64,000 nt of DNA from Enterococcus_E cecorum_B (lineage in GTDB: Bacteria > Bacillota > Bacilli > Lactobacillales > Enterococcaceae): the NCBI GenBank assembly GCA_946499615.1, contig CAMMST010000006.1:20153-84152 (forward strand), in the 5' to 3' direction. Below, one piece after another: positions 1-9,274 of the stretch (position 1 is its first letter; every line of letters starts with the position of its first letter). Position numbers and translations under genes: made by a program. The notes below the pieces were generated by a model. It was given only the letters and a program-made list of their open reading frames with translations, was not told the DNA's origin and did no database searches.

Positions 1-660
1 TAAATCATAGTCGCCTTCTTCTGGTAAATGAGATAAGATCAAACGTTTCGCACCAGCAGCCTTCGCAATCTTACCTGCCTCCCCTGCTGTAAAATGCGCA
101 TGGTGATTTTCATGTCCATCAAAGAGATAAGTATCTGCTAAAAATAGGTCGGCATCCTTGACAAATTCGTTAAAACTTTCCATATAACCAGAATCTGCCG
201 TAAAGACAAATACCTTGCCACTACGCTTTTCGACAATTCTCATCGCATAACACTCCACAGGATGTATCGTCTTTCTAAATGTAACAGAAAACGGTCCCAA
301 ATTCAAATGATTCGCCTCCAAGTAATTATGCCCTTGACTCACTTGTGGCATGGTTAAATCGTTAAAATGAAAAGTATCATTGCCATGACCATAGATGGGT
401 AAGACTCTGTTTTTATCACGCTTGTTAGATAACTGCCACATATATTGCAACACGCCTAAATCAGCAATATGATCATGATGATAATGACTGATAATGACCG
501 CATCTAAATCAAGCGGACTCATCACCTTTTCTAATTGACTTAATGTTTGGCTGCCGGCATCAATTAATAGATGAAAGCCGTCTGATTCCAAAAGATAGCT
601 CGTAGTTCCACGCCCTTTGGATGGATAAGCTCCCATGCAACCTAAAATCGTTAATTTCAT
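1..660 (-). CDS. MBL-fold metallo-hydrolase (YhfI-like), partial
   Basis: A metallo-beta-lactamase-fold hydrolase whose C-terminus lies beyond the window start; 220 codons are visible. Translation from the ATG at 660 begins MKLTILGCMGAYPS and carries the metal-binding motif HYHHDH at residues 59-64, the hallmark of two-metal MBL hydrolases, with further conserved residues (HPVE, FTADSG, LADTYL and a late HFTAGEAG). The start is set by a strong GAGGAGGAA ribosome site six to seven bases upstream. The family includes tRNase Z-like and cyclic-phosphodiesterase-like enzymes; the substrate cannot be told from sequence. It has its own promoter and is separated from the upstream aminopeptidase by a terminator, so it is probably transcribed alone. 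Confidence 0.85.
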   Translation of the reverse strand, partial: MKLTILGCMGAYPSKGRGTTSYLLESDGFHLLIDAGSQTLSQLEKVMSPLDLDAVIISHYHHDHIADLGVLQYMWQLSNKRDKNRVLPIYGHGNDTFHFNDLTMPQVSQGHNYLEANHLNLGPFSVTFRKTIHPVECYAMRIVEKRSGKVFVFTADSGYMESFNEFVKDADLFLADTYLFDGHENHHAHFTAGEAGKIAKAAGAKRLILSHLPEEGDYDL

Positions 661-691
661 CGTCATTCCTCCTCAGATTTTCCTTAAGATG

Positions 692-721
692 ATTATAGCA
701 TGTTTCTAAAAAATTCTTCAA
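692..721 (-). promoter_or_regulatory. Promoter of the MBL hydrolase
   Basis: On the minus strand, TTGAAG and TATAAT are 18 bases apart, and the -10 is extended (TGC before TATAAT). It lies about 30 bases upstream of the MBL start codon. Confidence 0.55.
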
Positions 722-750
722 AGATATAGAAGAAGCAAGCGAAACTATAT

Positions 751-790
751 CAAAAAAAGCTACCCTCCCCGTATTGAGCAGGATAGCCTT
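751..790 (-). terminator. Terminator after the M42 aminopeptidase
   Basis: An inverted repeat (GGCTATCCT pairing with AGGGTAGC) is followed on the minus strand by a run of seven T. It sits directly after the peptidase stop codon and ends the opp-peptidase transcription unit. Confidence 0.85.
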
Positions 791-796
791 TGAAAA

Positions 797-1882
797 TTAA
801 TAGCTTAAGATTTGGTCAACAGTGGCGCGGTCTAGACGGCGAACGACTTCTGTGACTAATTTAACCGTATTTAGATAGTCATCTTCATGAATCACAGAAG
901 TATGTGAATGTAGATAACGAACAGGTACGGTAATCGCTAAAGATGGGATACCTTGACGGGTTAAGTGCATTTGTCCTGCATCTGTCCCCCCACCAGCGAT
1001 AACTGTGTATTGGAATGGAATCTCTAATTCTTCTGCTACATCGGTGACAAAGTTCAATAATTTCTTATGCGGAACCATTGAAGCATCGAAAATCAAGATT
1101 TGTGGTCCTTTGCCTAATACAGAATCTGCTTCTTTTGGTGTCATTCCTGGGGTATCACCTGCTGTACCGGTATCAAGCGCAAAGGCAATTTCTGGATCAG
1201 CAAGATAAGTACTTGTTCTTGCCCCACGTAAGCCGACTTCTTCCATGACATCACTACCAGCAAATAATTGGTTAGGATGGCCGTCTTTGGCTAAGTTTTC
1301 TAGCACACGTAAAGCCACAGCAGTTCCGACACGGTTATCCCATGCTTTGGCTAAAAGGAACTTACTATCATTTAATCGTTTGTATTCGATATACGGTGTA
1401 ATCATATCGCCAGGACGGACACCCCATGATTTCACTTCTTCTTCACTTGAACCGCCGACATCAATGAACATATCTTTAATATCATAGGGTTTGTTACGCG
1501 CTTCTACACTTAAAACATGCGGTGGTTTGCAACCAATGACCCCATGAATCAATTTGCCTTCGCGGGTTTTAATTTCAACTTGTTGAGCTAGCATCACTTG
1601 TGACCACCAGCCGCCTAATGTTTGAAATTCGATGAAGCCTTTTTCCGTAATTTTGGTAACCATAAAGCCAACTTCATCCATATGTCCTGAAATAAAGATA
1701 CGTGGGCTCTTTTCATCTTGACTGTGTTTGGCAATGACACTCCCTAAACCATCAAAAATAATTTCGTCCGCATAGTCTTTGGCATAAGCTTTAAAGACTT
1801 CACGTACTTCTTCTTCATTGCCTGGTACGCCACGAGCTGAAGTTAAGTCAATTAATAATTGTTCATCCTTTTGCTCTAACAT
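797..1882 (-). CDS. M42 family metallopeptidase (glutamyl/deblocking aminopeptidase)
   Basis: A cytosolic co-catalytic metal aminopeptidase of the M42 family (PepA/YsdC/FrvX type) of 361 residues, the usual family length. Visible motifs are FISGHMDEVGFMV (first metal ligands), AWDNRVGTA, DVMEEVGLRGA and ALDTGTAGDTPG, in the expected order. An ATG 72 bases further upstream would overlap the transporter gene and has no good ribosome site; the chosen ATG at 1882 follows AGAAGGA. The gene is the last of the oligopeptide transporter unit, 74 bases after the ATPase gene. An intracellular aminopeptidase there would trim imported peptides, which is an inference from context. Confidence 0.92.
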   Translation of the reverse strand: MLEQKDEQLLIDLTSARGVPGNEEEVREVFKAYAKDYADEIIFDGLGSVIAKHSQDEKSPRIFISGHMDEVGFMVTKITEKGFIEFQTLGGWWSQVMLAQQVEIKTREGKLIHGVIGCKPPHVLSVEARNKPYDIKDMFIDVGGSSEEEVKSWGVRPGDMITPYIEYKRLNDSKFLLAKAWDNRVGTAVALRVLENLAKDGHPNQLFAGSDVMEEVGLRGARTSTYLADPEIAFALDTGTAGDTPGMTPKEADSVLGKGPQILIFDASMVPHKKLLNFVTDVAEELEIPFQYTVIAGGGTDAGQMHLTRQGIPSLAITVPVRYLHSHTSVIHEDDYLNTVKLVTEVVRRLDRATVDQILSY

Positions 1883-1956
1883 CAAAATCCTTCTTTCTGT
1901 ATATGTCATTTCATGAAAAAAGGAGAGCAAGCCCCACTTTTTTTTCAATATCATTT

Positions 1957-2895
1957 TTAATCGTTGTATTCTGCACGATATTTTTCGATTTCGGCTTTGT
2001 TTCCGTAAACGAAATGCCCTGGTACTACTTCTTCAAAAGTTGGCTTATCTACAGAATAATCATGCACACTTGGATCATAGACATGTAATTTTTTCTTCTT
2101 CGCCAAGATTGGGTCAGGAATTGGTACAGCAGATAAAAGTGCGCGCGTATACGGATGAATTGGATGATTGAATAATTCTTCCGCTTCGGCTAATTCCACG
2201 ATTTCACCACGATAAATAACCGCAATTCGATCTGAGATAAAACGTACCACTGATAAGTCATGGGCGATAAATAGATAAGTCACACCACGTTCTCTTTGGG
2301 CTTCTTTTAATAAGTTTAAGACTTGGGCACGAATCGATACGTCTAGCGCAGAAATCGGTTCATCCGCTACGACTAGTTCTGGTTCCATAATCATCGCACG
2401 CGCAATCCCAATACGTTGACGTTGACCACCTGAGAACTCATGCGGATAACGATACATATGTTCAGGGAGTAATCCTACTTTTTCTAACATTGCACGTACT
2501 TTTGCTTCACGGTCAGCATCATCTTTATAGAGGTTATAGTTATACAACCCTTCTGAAATGATGTAATCCACCGTGGCGCGTTCATTTAGAGAAGCTGATG
2601 GATCTTGGAAAATCATTTGAATTTGTTGAATGATTTCATGGCGTTTTTGTTTACTAATTCCACCATTAATCTTTTCACCTTTAAAATTGATTTCGCCTTT
2701 ACTTGTTGGATTTAATCCTACAATTGCGCGACCAATCGTTGTTTTCCCTGAACCAGATTCGCCTACTAATGAGAAAGTTTCCCCTTTATAGATATCGAAA
2801 TTAGCATTTTTGACTGCCACGAAACGACTCTTTCCTTCACCAAAGGCAATTTCTAAGTCTTTAATCGATAATAATACTTCTTTGTTTTCAGTCAC
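1957..2895 (-). CDS. oppF: Oligopeptide ABC transporter ATP-binding protein (AmiF/OppF type)
   Basis: One of two ATPase subunits of an oligopeptide importer, 312 residues. It has Walker A GESGSGKTT near residue 45, the Q-loop, the signature SGGQRQRIGIARA, Walker B LVVADEPISALD and the C-terminal oligopeptide/dipeptide extension (HPYTRALLSAVPIPDP). It starts at GTG and follows the oppD stop by three bases, so the two are coupled. The length and the AmiE/AmiF-type partner sizes match the Ami system of streptococci and enterococci. It energises uptake through the OppB/OppC channel on the inner face of the membrane. Confidence 0.95.
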   Translation of the reverse strand: MTENKEVLLSIKDLEIAFGEGKSRFVAVKNANFDIYKGETFSLVGESGSGKTTIGRAIVGLNPTSKGEINFKGEKINGGISKQKRHEIIQQIQMIFQDPSASLNERATVDYIISEGLYNYNLYKDDADREAKVRAMLEKVGLLPEHMYRYPHEFSGGQRQRIGIARAMIMEPELVVADEPISALDVSIRAQVLNLLKEAQRERGVTYLFIAHDLSVVRFISDRIAVIYRGEIVELAEAEELFNHPIHPYTRALLSAVPIPDPILAKKKKLHVYDPSVHDYSVDKPTFEEVVPGHFVYGNKAEIEKYRAEYND

Positions 2896-2898
2896 GAA

Positions 2899-3975
2899 TT
2901 AGTTCACCCCTTCTTCAAAATCATCAGCATCAATTTCTTGCGTTAGTTGAACCATCCGCTCATGAAGTTGCTTAATTTTTTCAGGTGTGTCGACTTTTGG
3001 TGCTCGAGGGTCGAGTAACCAAGTCTTGGCAAAATGCGTCGGACTTACTTCAAACATCGGTGGTTCCGCTTTGAAGTCGATTTCCATCGCATATGGACTA
3101 CGGAAAGCAAAGGCATCTCCAGCAATCTCTTTGTATAAAGAAGGTGGTGTCCCTGGCACGTAGTATAATTCTTCCCCTTTTTCACTCAATTGTGGAAGAG
3201 AAGATAATAAGCTCCAAGTATATGGATGCTTTGGATTGTAGAAAATTTCTTCTGACTTACCAATTTCAATAATTTGACCCGCATACATAACAGCTACTCG
3301 GTCAGCAATCGATGCCACAACCCCTAAATCGTGTGTGATAAAGATGGTCGTAAATCCATATTCTTTTTGTAAGTCTTTAATCAAGTCTAAAATTTGGGCT
3401 TGAATCGTCACGTCTAGCGCAGTGGTTGGTTCGTCACAAATCAATATTTTTGGGTGACATGCCAAGGCAATCGCGATAACAATCCGTTGACGCATCCCTC
3501 CAGAATATTGGAAAGGATATTCATCATAACGTTGGGCTGCATTTGGAATACCCGTTTTTTCCATTAATTCAATGGCTAGTTGTTTCGCTTCTTTTGGTGT
3601 TTTGCCGCGGTGTTTGATAATTACTTCGGCAATCTGTGAGCCAATCGTTCTAATTGGGTTTAATGAAGTCATTGGATCTTGGAAAATGGTCGCAATTTCT
3701 TTCCCGCGAATATTTTCCCAATCTTTATCGGTTTTATAATCAGTTAGGACTTTACCATCATAAGTAATGGTTCCTCCACTGACACGTCCGTTTTGTTCTA
3801 ACATCCCAGTAAATGTTTTGGTTAATACTGATTTCCCTGAACCAGATTCACCTACGATTGCTAAGATTTCGCCCTCTTCTAAACTCAGTGAGACATTCCG
3901 AATGGCCGTTAATTGACGTTTTCTGACTTGGAAGCTCACTGAAATATTTTCAGCCGTTAATATCGTCTTACTCAT
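2899..3975 (-). CDS. oppD: Oligopeptide ABC transporter ATP-binding protein (AmiE/OppD type)
   Basis: The second ATPase of the importer, 358 residues. Walker A GESGSGKSV is near residue 43, the signature is SGGMRQRIVIAIALA and Walker B is ILICDEPTTALDVT. The C-terminus has the oligopeptide-type extension with HPYTWSLLSSLPQL and the FEVSPTHFAKTWLLDP tail typical of AmiE/OppD. The gene is 14 bases after oppC and is preceded by a ribosome site (AGGAGGACAC). It works as a heterodimer with the OppF product. Confidence 0.95.
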   Translation of the reverse strand: MSKTILTAENISVSFQVRKRQLTAIRNVSLSLEEGEILAIVGESGSGKSVLTKTFTGMLEQNGRVSGGTITYDGKVLTDYKTDKDWENIRGKEIATIFQDPMTSLNPIRTIGSQIAEVIIKHRGKTPKEAKQLAIELMEKTGIPNAAQRYDEYPFQYSGGMRQRIVIAIALACHPKILICDEPTTALDVTIQAQILDLIKDLQKEYGFTTIFITHDLGVVASIADRVAVMYAGQIIEIGKSEEIFYNPKHPYTWSLLSSLPQLSEKGEELYYVPGTPPSLYKEIAGDAFAFRSPYAMEIDFKAEPPMFEVSPTHFAKTWLLDPRAPKVDTPEKIKQLHERMVQLTQEIDADDFEEGVN

Positions 3976-3989
3976 TTTCTGTGTCCTCC

Positions 3990-4925
3990 TTATAAGTGTG
4001 TTCTTGGATCGGTTGCATCAGCTAAAGTTTGACCTACAATATATAAAGAAATAGATACTAACGCTAAAACTGCAACTGGAATCCAGAACAAGTATGGATA
4101 GTTACTAATATTCGGTGTGTATTTAGAAATAATACGTCCTAATGAAGGCACATCTGCACTCAACCCAACGCCTAAGAATGAAAGAAAAGTTTCTGCTGAG
4201 ATGAATCCTGGTAACGTACGAGAAATATCTGTCATCACAACAGAGATCAAATATGGCAAGATATTCTTACTAATCATTCGTGGTACAGGTGTCCCTAAGT
4301 TACGAGAAGCTAGGTTATATTCGCGATCACGCATAATCATTACTTGTACCCGAATAAAGTAAGCTGTCCCGATCCAGTTTGTTACACACATCGCAAAGAC
4401 TAAATTCCAAAAACCACTACCAAAGGCATAGGCTAAAACGATAATGATTAATAGTGAAGGTACGTTTGAAATGACGTTATACACTTCAAGCATGACACGG
4501 TCCACTTTTTTGCTGACACCCCAAAGTGCCCCTACAATAACGCCAATCGTTGTGGTAATTGTTGTAGCTAACACACTGATTAAGATAGAAGTTCTTGCCC
4601 CTGCCCAGACCGCATCGAATAATGATTGGCCGTTGGCATCGGTACCGAACCAGTTCTCAGCACTTGGCGGATTATAACGTGCATCGAAGTTATTGATATT
4701 TGATACATTCATGAAATCATAACCACTAAATAACGGTTGGATGAAACTCATCAAAATAATTAATACAAGTAATACCAGCATCGTAATGGCTACTTTACTT
4801 GAGAAAAACTTTCGTGCCACTGATCGCCAGTAGGAATACTTCGGCGTATCGATTTTTTCAGAATTAATCGTATCAATCGACACAAAGTTAAAATCTTCTT
4901 GGCTGATTTGATTTAACTTTTCCAA
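3990..4925 (-). CDS. oppC: Oligopeptide ABC transporter permease (AmiD/OppC type)
   Basis: An integral membrane permease of 311 residues, close to the length of pneumococcal AmiD. An N-terminal cytoplasmic tail (about 35 residues) is followed by one membrane helix (ITMLVLLVLIILMSF), an external loop with FGTDANGQSLFD, then five more helices. The EAA loop (NLASRNLGTPVPRMISKNILPY region) contacts the ATPases. It is two bases from oppB, so translation is coupled. Confidence 0.95.
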   Translation of the reverse strand: MEKLNQISQEDFNFVSIDTINSEKIDTPKYSYWRSVARKFFSSKVAITMLVLLVLIILMSFIQPLFSGYDFMNVSNINNFDARYNPPSAENWFGTDANGQSLFDAVWAGARTSILISVLATTITTTIGVIVGALWGVSKKVDRVMLEVYNVISNVPSLLIIIVLAYAFGSGFWNLVFAMCVTNWIGTAYFIRVQVMIMRDREYNLASRNLGTPVPRMISKNILPYLISVVMTDISRTLPGFISAETFLSFLGVGLSADVPSLGRIISKYTPNISNYPYLFWIPVAVLALVSISLYIVGQTLADATDPRTHL

Positions 4926-4927
4926 TT

Positions 4928-6415
4928 CTAATCTCCTCCTGACAATTTAATACGTGGATCTAAGTAAACCATTAATAGGTCACCTAATAATACAGCTAAT
5001 ACCCCAACGACTGTGAAGATAAAGACAATCGCTACCGTTAATGGGTTATTATGTGAAAGAATCGCATCTGGTAACATTTTACCCATACCAGGCACGGCGA
5101 AAATCGTTTCCGTGATGGTTGCCCCAGCGATAGATAAGATGATACTTCCTGGAATACCATTGGCAATTGGAATCACGGCGTTTTTGAAGATATGACGACG
5201 TGAAATTTCTTTAGAGGTCAACCCTTTTGATTTGGCAAATTTAACATAATCTGCAGACTGTTGGTCAATCATATAACGACGAACCCAAATAACTAAGCCA
5301 GAGACACTCAAGAACCCTAAGATAAAGGTTGGTAAGATATAGGATTTAATATCCCCTGCACCATAAGTTGGGAAAGATAATGGTAAACCAAATAAGGTAT
5401 TTCCTAGATATCTAAAGAAGTAGACAAAGGCTAGTGACGGTGCTGAAATCATAACCGTTACTAACGCAATACCAATCTTGTCGGGTAGTTTACCTTTCAA
5501 ACGTGCCATTAACATCGCCATAGGCACCCCGATAAGATAAGCAATCACCACTGCTAAGGCACCCATTCTAAATGAAATAGAAATCATCGAAGGGTCTTTA
5601 TAGTTTGGTTTTGTTTGCACATAGTTATCATGATACATTGCTTTTTCACGAGATGAAATTTTATTTGACTTTTTGTATTGGCGAGTGTAAATATTGGCAG
5701 AAGAACGCATGGTCTTGCCATCTGCTAAAGTAATTTCCTCACTCACCGTTTGTCCTTGACCACCAAATAAGACATCAGACACACTTTGTCCAGAGAACGT
5801 TGGATAAGAAGTTCCTAGATTGATGTGGATGATATTTTGGTGGATAAATGGAAATTGACCATTGAAGTAGATTTGATACTTATATTGCGTACCTGATCCG
5901 ACTAAAGCCCAACCAACCATTGGATCTTTTTCAATCTTCAAATAGCGTTTCAAATCCGGATTAGATGGATCTTTCACTTTCCATGGATGGTCAATCACTA
6001 TCAAATTTGAATAGAAATTCCAAATACGTTTTAATAATGGAATATCTTTTGTCGCATAGTAACGACCACTTTCAGGAAAAATTCCTAATTTCCAGCCATT
6101 TTCTTTGGCCCATTTTTGATACAAAGATTTGTTTTCCTTGCTTGGTTTTGCAGTTGCCTCTTTGTATTCTTTACGTACCTCTTTGACTAAATCACGAGAG
6201 TCTAGATACTCAATGTAACCCATGCGATCAAAGGCCGTATTTTCATAGTTGGCCAATTCATCTGGATGGGCTTTTAATTTAGAATACGTAGAGTCCTCTT
6301 TAAAGATGGTATTTCGCGGTACTAACGTATAAATTAATACATAAGTGATCGTAGTTACTAAAAAGATACTCACGATCGAACGCAAAATACGAAAGAGTAG
6401 ATAACGTTTATTCAC
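4928..6415 (-). CDS. oppB: Oligopeptide ABC transporter permease, long AmiC-type OppB
   Basis: A permease of 495 residues with a start at GTG behind GGAGGAAG. Ordinary OppB proteins are about 310-320 residues. This one has an extra external segment of roughly 250 residues between the first helix (residues 10-30) and the permease core (from about residue 285), as in streptococcal AmiC. The core holds the usual five helices and the EAA loop (FAKSKGLTSKEISRRHIFKNA region). The contrast with the 313-residue OppB at 50281-51222 shows that the window holds two different Opp systems. Confidence 0.93.
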   Translation of the reverse strand: MNKRYLLFRILRSIVSIFLVTTITYVLIYTLVPRNTIFKEDSTYSKLKAHPDELANYENTAFDRMGYIEYLDSRDLVKEVRKEYKEATAKPSKENKSLYQKWAKENGWKLGIFPESGRYYATKDIPLLKRIWNFYSNLIVIDHPWKVKDPSNPDLKRYLKIEKDPMVGWALVGSGTQYKYQIYFNGQFPFIHQNIIHINLGTSYPTFSGQSVSDVLFGGQGQTVSEEITLADGKTMRSSANIYTRQYKKSNKISSREKAMYHDNYVQTKPNYKDPSMISISFRMGALAVVIAYLIGVPMAMLMARLKGKLPDKIGIALVTVMISAPSLAFVYFFRYLGNTLFGLPLSFPTYGAGDIKSYILPTFILGFLSVSGLVIWVRRYMIDQQSADYVKFAKSKGLTSKEISRRHIFKNAVIPIANGIPGSIILSIAGATITETIFAVPGMGKMLPDAILSHNNPLTVAIVFIFTVVGVLAVLLGDLLMVYLDPRIKLSGGD

Positions 6416-6570
6416 TCAGCTTCCTCCTAAATTATCAATATACCTCGAAATATTAATTATTAAACTTTTGGCCGGTATTTTTCCCAATTCATTTATAACC
6501 ACTTTCAAAGCATATCTTTTTAAATAGAGACTACCAAAATAGCTCAATTTTTACAAGAAAATTTGTATTT

Positions 6571-6613
6571 CCGTTGAGAATAAAAATCATCCTTAGACTT
6601 TCATTCTCAACGG
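6571..6613. repeat. Perfect 11-base inverted repeat between oppA and oppB
   Basis: CCGTTGAGAAT at 6571-6581 and its exact reverse complement at 6603-6613 enclose 21 bases, and the AT-rich flanks also pair partly. There is no T run, so it is not a second simple terminator. An RNA-processing or stability hairpin is possible. Confidence 0.6.
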
Positions 6614-6671
6614 CGCAAAATTTCCTACAAAAATCACTTACTATGATAGCACTAATTATACTGATTAAAAA

Positions 6672-6712
6672 GAGTAAAAAGGGCTTTTTTAACTTTTCGC
6701 CCTTTCTACTCC
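6672..6712 (-). terminator. Terminator or attenuator after oppA
   Basis: On the minus strand GAGTAGAAAGGGC pairs with GCCCTTTTTACTC, followed by TTTTT. It lies about 20 bases after the oppA stop, before oppBCDF. Confidence 0.85.
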
Positions 6713-6730
6713 TTTAGTATTTAACACATT

Positions 6731-8725
6731 TTACTTCGTATTTTCAGCTGTTTCTAGTCTTTTTTCTTCCCAATTCTTCAAAGCTTTTTGATATTGTTTG
6801 GTAGTTACAGCTTTGTCTTGAAGTTTCATGCCTTTGAATTTGTATGTTGCATTTGTAGCAGCCATACCACACCAACTAAATTGTCTAGTGAATGGTGTAA
6901 CCTTAGATACACCTGGAGTTGCACCACCAGCTTGGATAGGAATTTGTAAAGCATTTGCTGTTAACCAAGCTTCAGCATCTGCATAAGCATCATAACGTTT
7001 ATTCACATCTTCAACTGCAGTGAATTGTGCAGCTTTGTCTAATAAAGCATCATATTCCGCTAATTTTAATTCATTTACTACTTGAGCAGATGGATTATCT
7101 TTAGCTGTTTCAGATGGTTGTATACCTAAGTTATCCAATTGAGCACCTGATCTTGAATTATAGATGTCTAAGTAAGTTGATGGATCTAAGTAGTCAGGGC
7201 CCCAGCCAGATGCAGTAGAGATATCGTAGTCTTTATCTGCTGCTGTTGTTGCTTGATAAGTAGCAGCAAGATATTTATCTTCGTTTAATAATTGAATATC
7301 AATCACGACATTATCTTTACCTAATGTCGATTCAATTGAGTGCTTCAATGATTTTGCTTGGTTCACTAAAACTTCAGATTTTTCATCTTGAGGTAAGTCT
7401 AGGTGAATTGGGAATTGTACGCCTTGCGCTTGTAATTCAGATTTTGCTTTTTCAAATGAAGATTTCGCTTTATCAGCATTGAACCAACCTTCTTGGCTAT
7501 CCGCTAATTTCACATCGCTAAAGGTATCTGGGTCTAATTTGGCTAATTTTTCTTGTACAACTTCACCATAATCTTTACCGTCAACTGTTACGAATTGAGA
7601 TGGTATTAACATATTACGGATACCTTGTGCTGCACCAGTTTTACCAACGTTTTGCGCAATATATTCTTCTTTATTTAACGCAAATTCTAAAGCTAGACGG
7701 AAATTCTTATTCATAATAGCTTTATGAGTACTATCTTTTTCAGCATCTGTTTTCTTAGATGTTGCACTGTATGCTTTACGATCAAAGTTAAAGGTCATAT
7801 TAAATGTTGAACCATTTGGTTGTGAGAAGTTAATAGCATCACCGTATTTAGCTTCTACATCTTTATAACCACCTGAGTTAGGATATACACGTGCATTTGA
7901 ATAGTTACCTTGATCAAATTCTTTAAATAGCGAATCAGGATTGCTTCCATCAAAGTAAGTTAATTTTACATGATCAATGTAGACATGTTTTTTATCCCAA
8001 TAAGATTCGTTCTTCTTATATTCAATTACTGATTTGGCAGTATTATTTGTTAAAATGTAAGCACTGTTATATAGAATGCTATCTGGTGTAGGTTGCCCGA
8101 AGTCTTTACCTTTAGATTTTAAGAATTCTTCATTCACTGGGCACATGATACCGTATGTTAATTTAGAATTCCAGAAGCTTTCTGGGCGTGTTAATGTATA
8201 TTGTAAAGTATAGTCATCGACTGCTTTAACCCCAACAGTAGAAAAGTCTTTCGTTACCCCTTTGACATAATCATCTAAGCCTTTAATACTATCTTGAACC
8301 ACGTATAAAGTTTCAGATTTTACATCAACTGCATGCTTCAAACCAGTTACCCAGTCTTGTGCTTTGACTTCTGCGTAGTCATTTCCTTCACTATCTACCC
8401 ATTTTACGCCTTTACGTAGGTGATAAGTGTAGGTTAAGCCATCGTCACTTACTTCCCATGATTTAGCTAGCGCAGGTTTCAAATTACCATACTCGTCATT
8501 TTCCAACAAACCATCAATGAAATTTGCGAAGTGGTCACCATTTGAACTTCGTGATGAGAAAGTATAGTCTAAGCTATTAATATCGGTGCTATAGACGTAA
8601 GAATAACTAGATTCTCCCTTTCCAGAATCTGAAGCCTTTTTGTCGCCACCAGAACAAGCTGCCAATAAAACAGTACTTGATAACAATAAAGATGGCACTA
8701 CGAATTTTTTCATTTTATTGCTCAT
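6731..8725 (-). CDS. oppA: Oligopeptide-binding lipoprotein (AmiA/OppA type)
   Basis: The solute-binding component of the Ami-type importer, 664 residues, close to pneumococcal AmiA (about 660) and longer than typical OppA. It has a lipoprotein signal peptide (LLLSSTVLLAACSGG, lipobox LAAC), then an SBP_bac_5 domain with the usual DDGLTYTYHLRKGVKW and GWGPDYLDPSTYLD blocks. An upstream ATG (8752) is less likely; the ATG at 8725 is preceded by AGAGGGGAG at good spacing. A consensus promoter lies about 75 bases upstream and a terminator just downstream, so oppA can be expressed in excess of the permease genes. In this family the protein captures peptides at the outer face of the membrane. Confidence 0.95.
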   Translation of the reverse strand: MSNKMKKFVVPSLLLSSTVLLAACSGGDKKASDSGKGESSYSYVYSTDINSLDYTFSSRSSNGDHFANFIDGLLENDEYGNLKPALAKSWEVSDDGLTYTYHLRKGVKWVDSEGNDYAEVKAQDWVTGLKHAVDVKSETLYVVQDSIKGLDDYVKGVTKDFSTVGVKAVDDYTLQYTLTRPESFWNSKLTYGIMCPVNEEFLKSKGKDFGQPTPDSILYNSAYILTNNTAKSVIEYKKNESYWDKKHVYIDHVKLTYFDGSNPDSLFKEFDQGNYSNARVYPNSGGYKDVEAKYGDAINFSQPNGSTFNMTFNFDRKAYSATSKKTDAEKDSTHKAIMNKNFRLALEFALNKEEYIAQNVGKTGAAQGIRNMLIPSQFVTVDGKDYGEVVQEKLAKLDPDTFSDVKLADSQEGWFNADKAKSSFEKAKSELQAQGVQFPIHLDLPQDEKSEVLVNQAKSLKHSIESTLGKDNVVIDIQLLNEDKYLAATYQATTAADKDYDISTASGWGPDYLDPSTYLDIYNSRSGAQLDNLGIQPSETAKDNPSAQVVNELKLAEYDALLDKAAQFTAVEDVNKRYDAYADAEAWLTANALQIPIQAGGATPGVSKVTPFTRQFSWCGMAATNATYKFKGMKLQDKAVTTKQYQKALKNWEEKRLETAENTK

Positions 8726-8796
8726 ATTGCATTCTCCCCTCTTTTTGTTCATAAAAAGTTCATAAAGCTATAAAAATATTAAGATAGGTTAAGAAA

Positions 8797-8825
8797 ATTA
8801 TAATTTTTTATCTAGCAGATGTCAA
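8797..8825 (-). promoter_or_regulatory. Consensus promoter of the Ami-type oppA
   Basis: On the minus strand a perfect TTGACA (8825-8820) and a perfect TATAAT (8802-8797) are separated by 17 bases. This is one of the strongest sigma-A promoters in the window. Confidence 0.9.
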
Positions 8826-8840
8826 TATATTCAGAATATT
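8826..8840. promoter_or_regulatory. CodY-like box upstream of oppA
   Basis: TATATTCAGAATATT matches the CodY consensus AATTTTCWGAAAATT at 12 of 15 positions. It abuts the -35 element of the oppA promoter, a position suited to repression. Confidence 0.45.
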
Positions 8841-9189
8841 TTCTGTTATAACATTTTCTTATCGTCATTTACACACAGCAACAAATTCACAACTTCACAA
8901 AAATTAGATGTTTTTTAACTTCAACCAACATTTGCTTATAAATTGATTTTATAACCGCATTATTGTTGACGGTTCCGCATGTATTTTAATAATTAATATT
9001 TTATTTTTTCGTTTGGATTCACATGTTCCGTTTCATTTTTATCTAATAATTGTCTTAAATTTTTTTACAATTCAAACAATTTAACGTCAAAAAAAATTTT
9101 TTGTCATTTTTCAATTTGTTTCACAGCATTATGAAACATTCGCAACTTTTGTGAAACTTGGTACTTTTAACCTTTCTTATTGTCAAGCA
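8841..9189. other. AT-rich divergent region between oppA and nrdD
   Basis: The oppA-nrdD gap of roughly 690 bases is very AT-rich. Apart from the oppA promoter on one side and the nrdD operators on the other, I see no gene. Short open frames here lack ribosome sites. Confidence 0.5.
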
Positions 9190-9205
9190 CCACTATATAT
9201 TGTGT
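9190..9205. promoter_or_regulatory. NrdR box upstream of nrdD
   Basis: CCACTATATATTGTGT agrees with the NrdR box ACACTATATATAGTGT at 14 of 16 positions. A weaker ACA-ATAT-TGT palindrome lies at 9234-9249, 44 bases on, close to four helical turns. NrdR sites normally come in pairs and repress ribonucleotide reductase genes. Confidence 0.7.
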
Positions 9206-9245
9206 GCAATTAGATTTATATTCGTAATCTAGTACAAGATATTGA

Positions 9246-9274
9246 TTGTAAATTTTCTCACTTTGTCTTATCAT
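9246..9274 (+). promoter_or_regulatory. Possible nrdD promoter
   Basis: TTGTAA and TATCAT are 17 bases apart, and the -35 overlaps the weaker second NrdR-like box. A 21-base dyad (AAACATT-7-AATGTTT at 9288-9308) lies downstream and could be a further operator. Confidence 0.4.

Larger units (their letters stand above)
6416..6730. other. oppA-oppB intergenic region with terminator and inverted repeat
   Basis: This 315-base gap inside the Ami operon holds no gene. It contains a terminator just after oppA and, downstream of it on the minus strand, a perfect 11-base inverted repeat (CCGTTGAGAAT at 6571-6581 and its complement at 6603-6613) with a 21-base loop. The combination suggests more oppA than oppBCDF message, through partial termination or RNA processing. 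Confidence 0.6.

Noticed and set aside
9129..9137. ATTATGAAA match to the proposed TldR guide upstream of nrdD
   Set aside because: A nine-base match is expected by chance in a window of this size and AT content, and it is about 300 bases from the nearest opp promoter.
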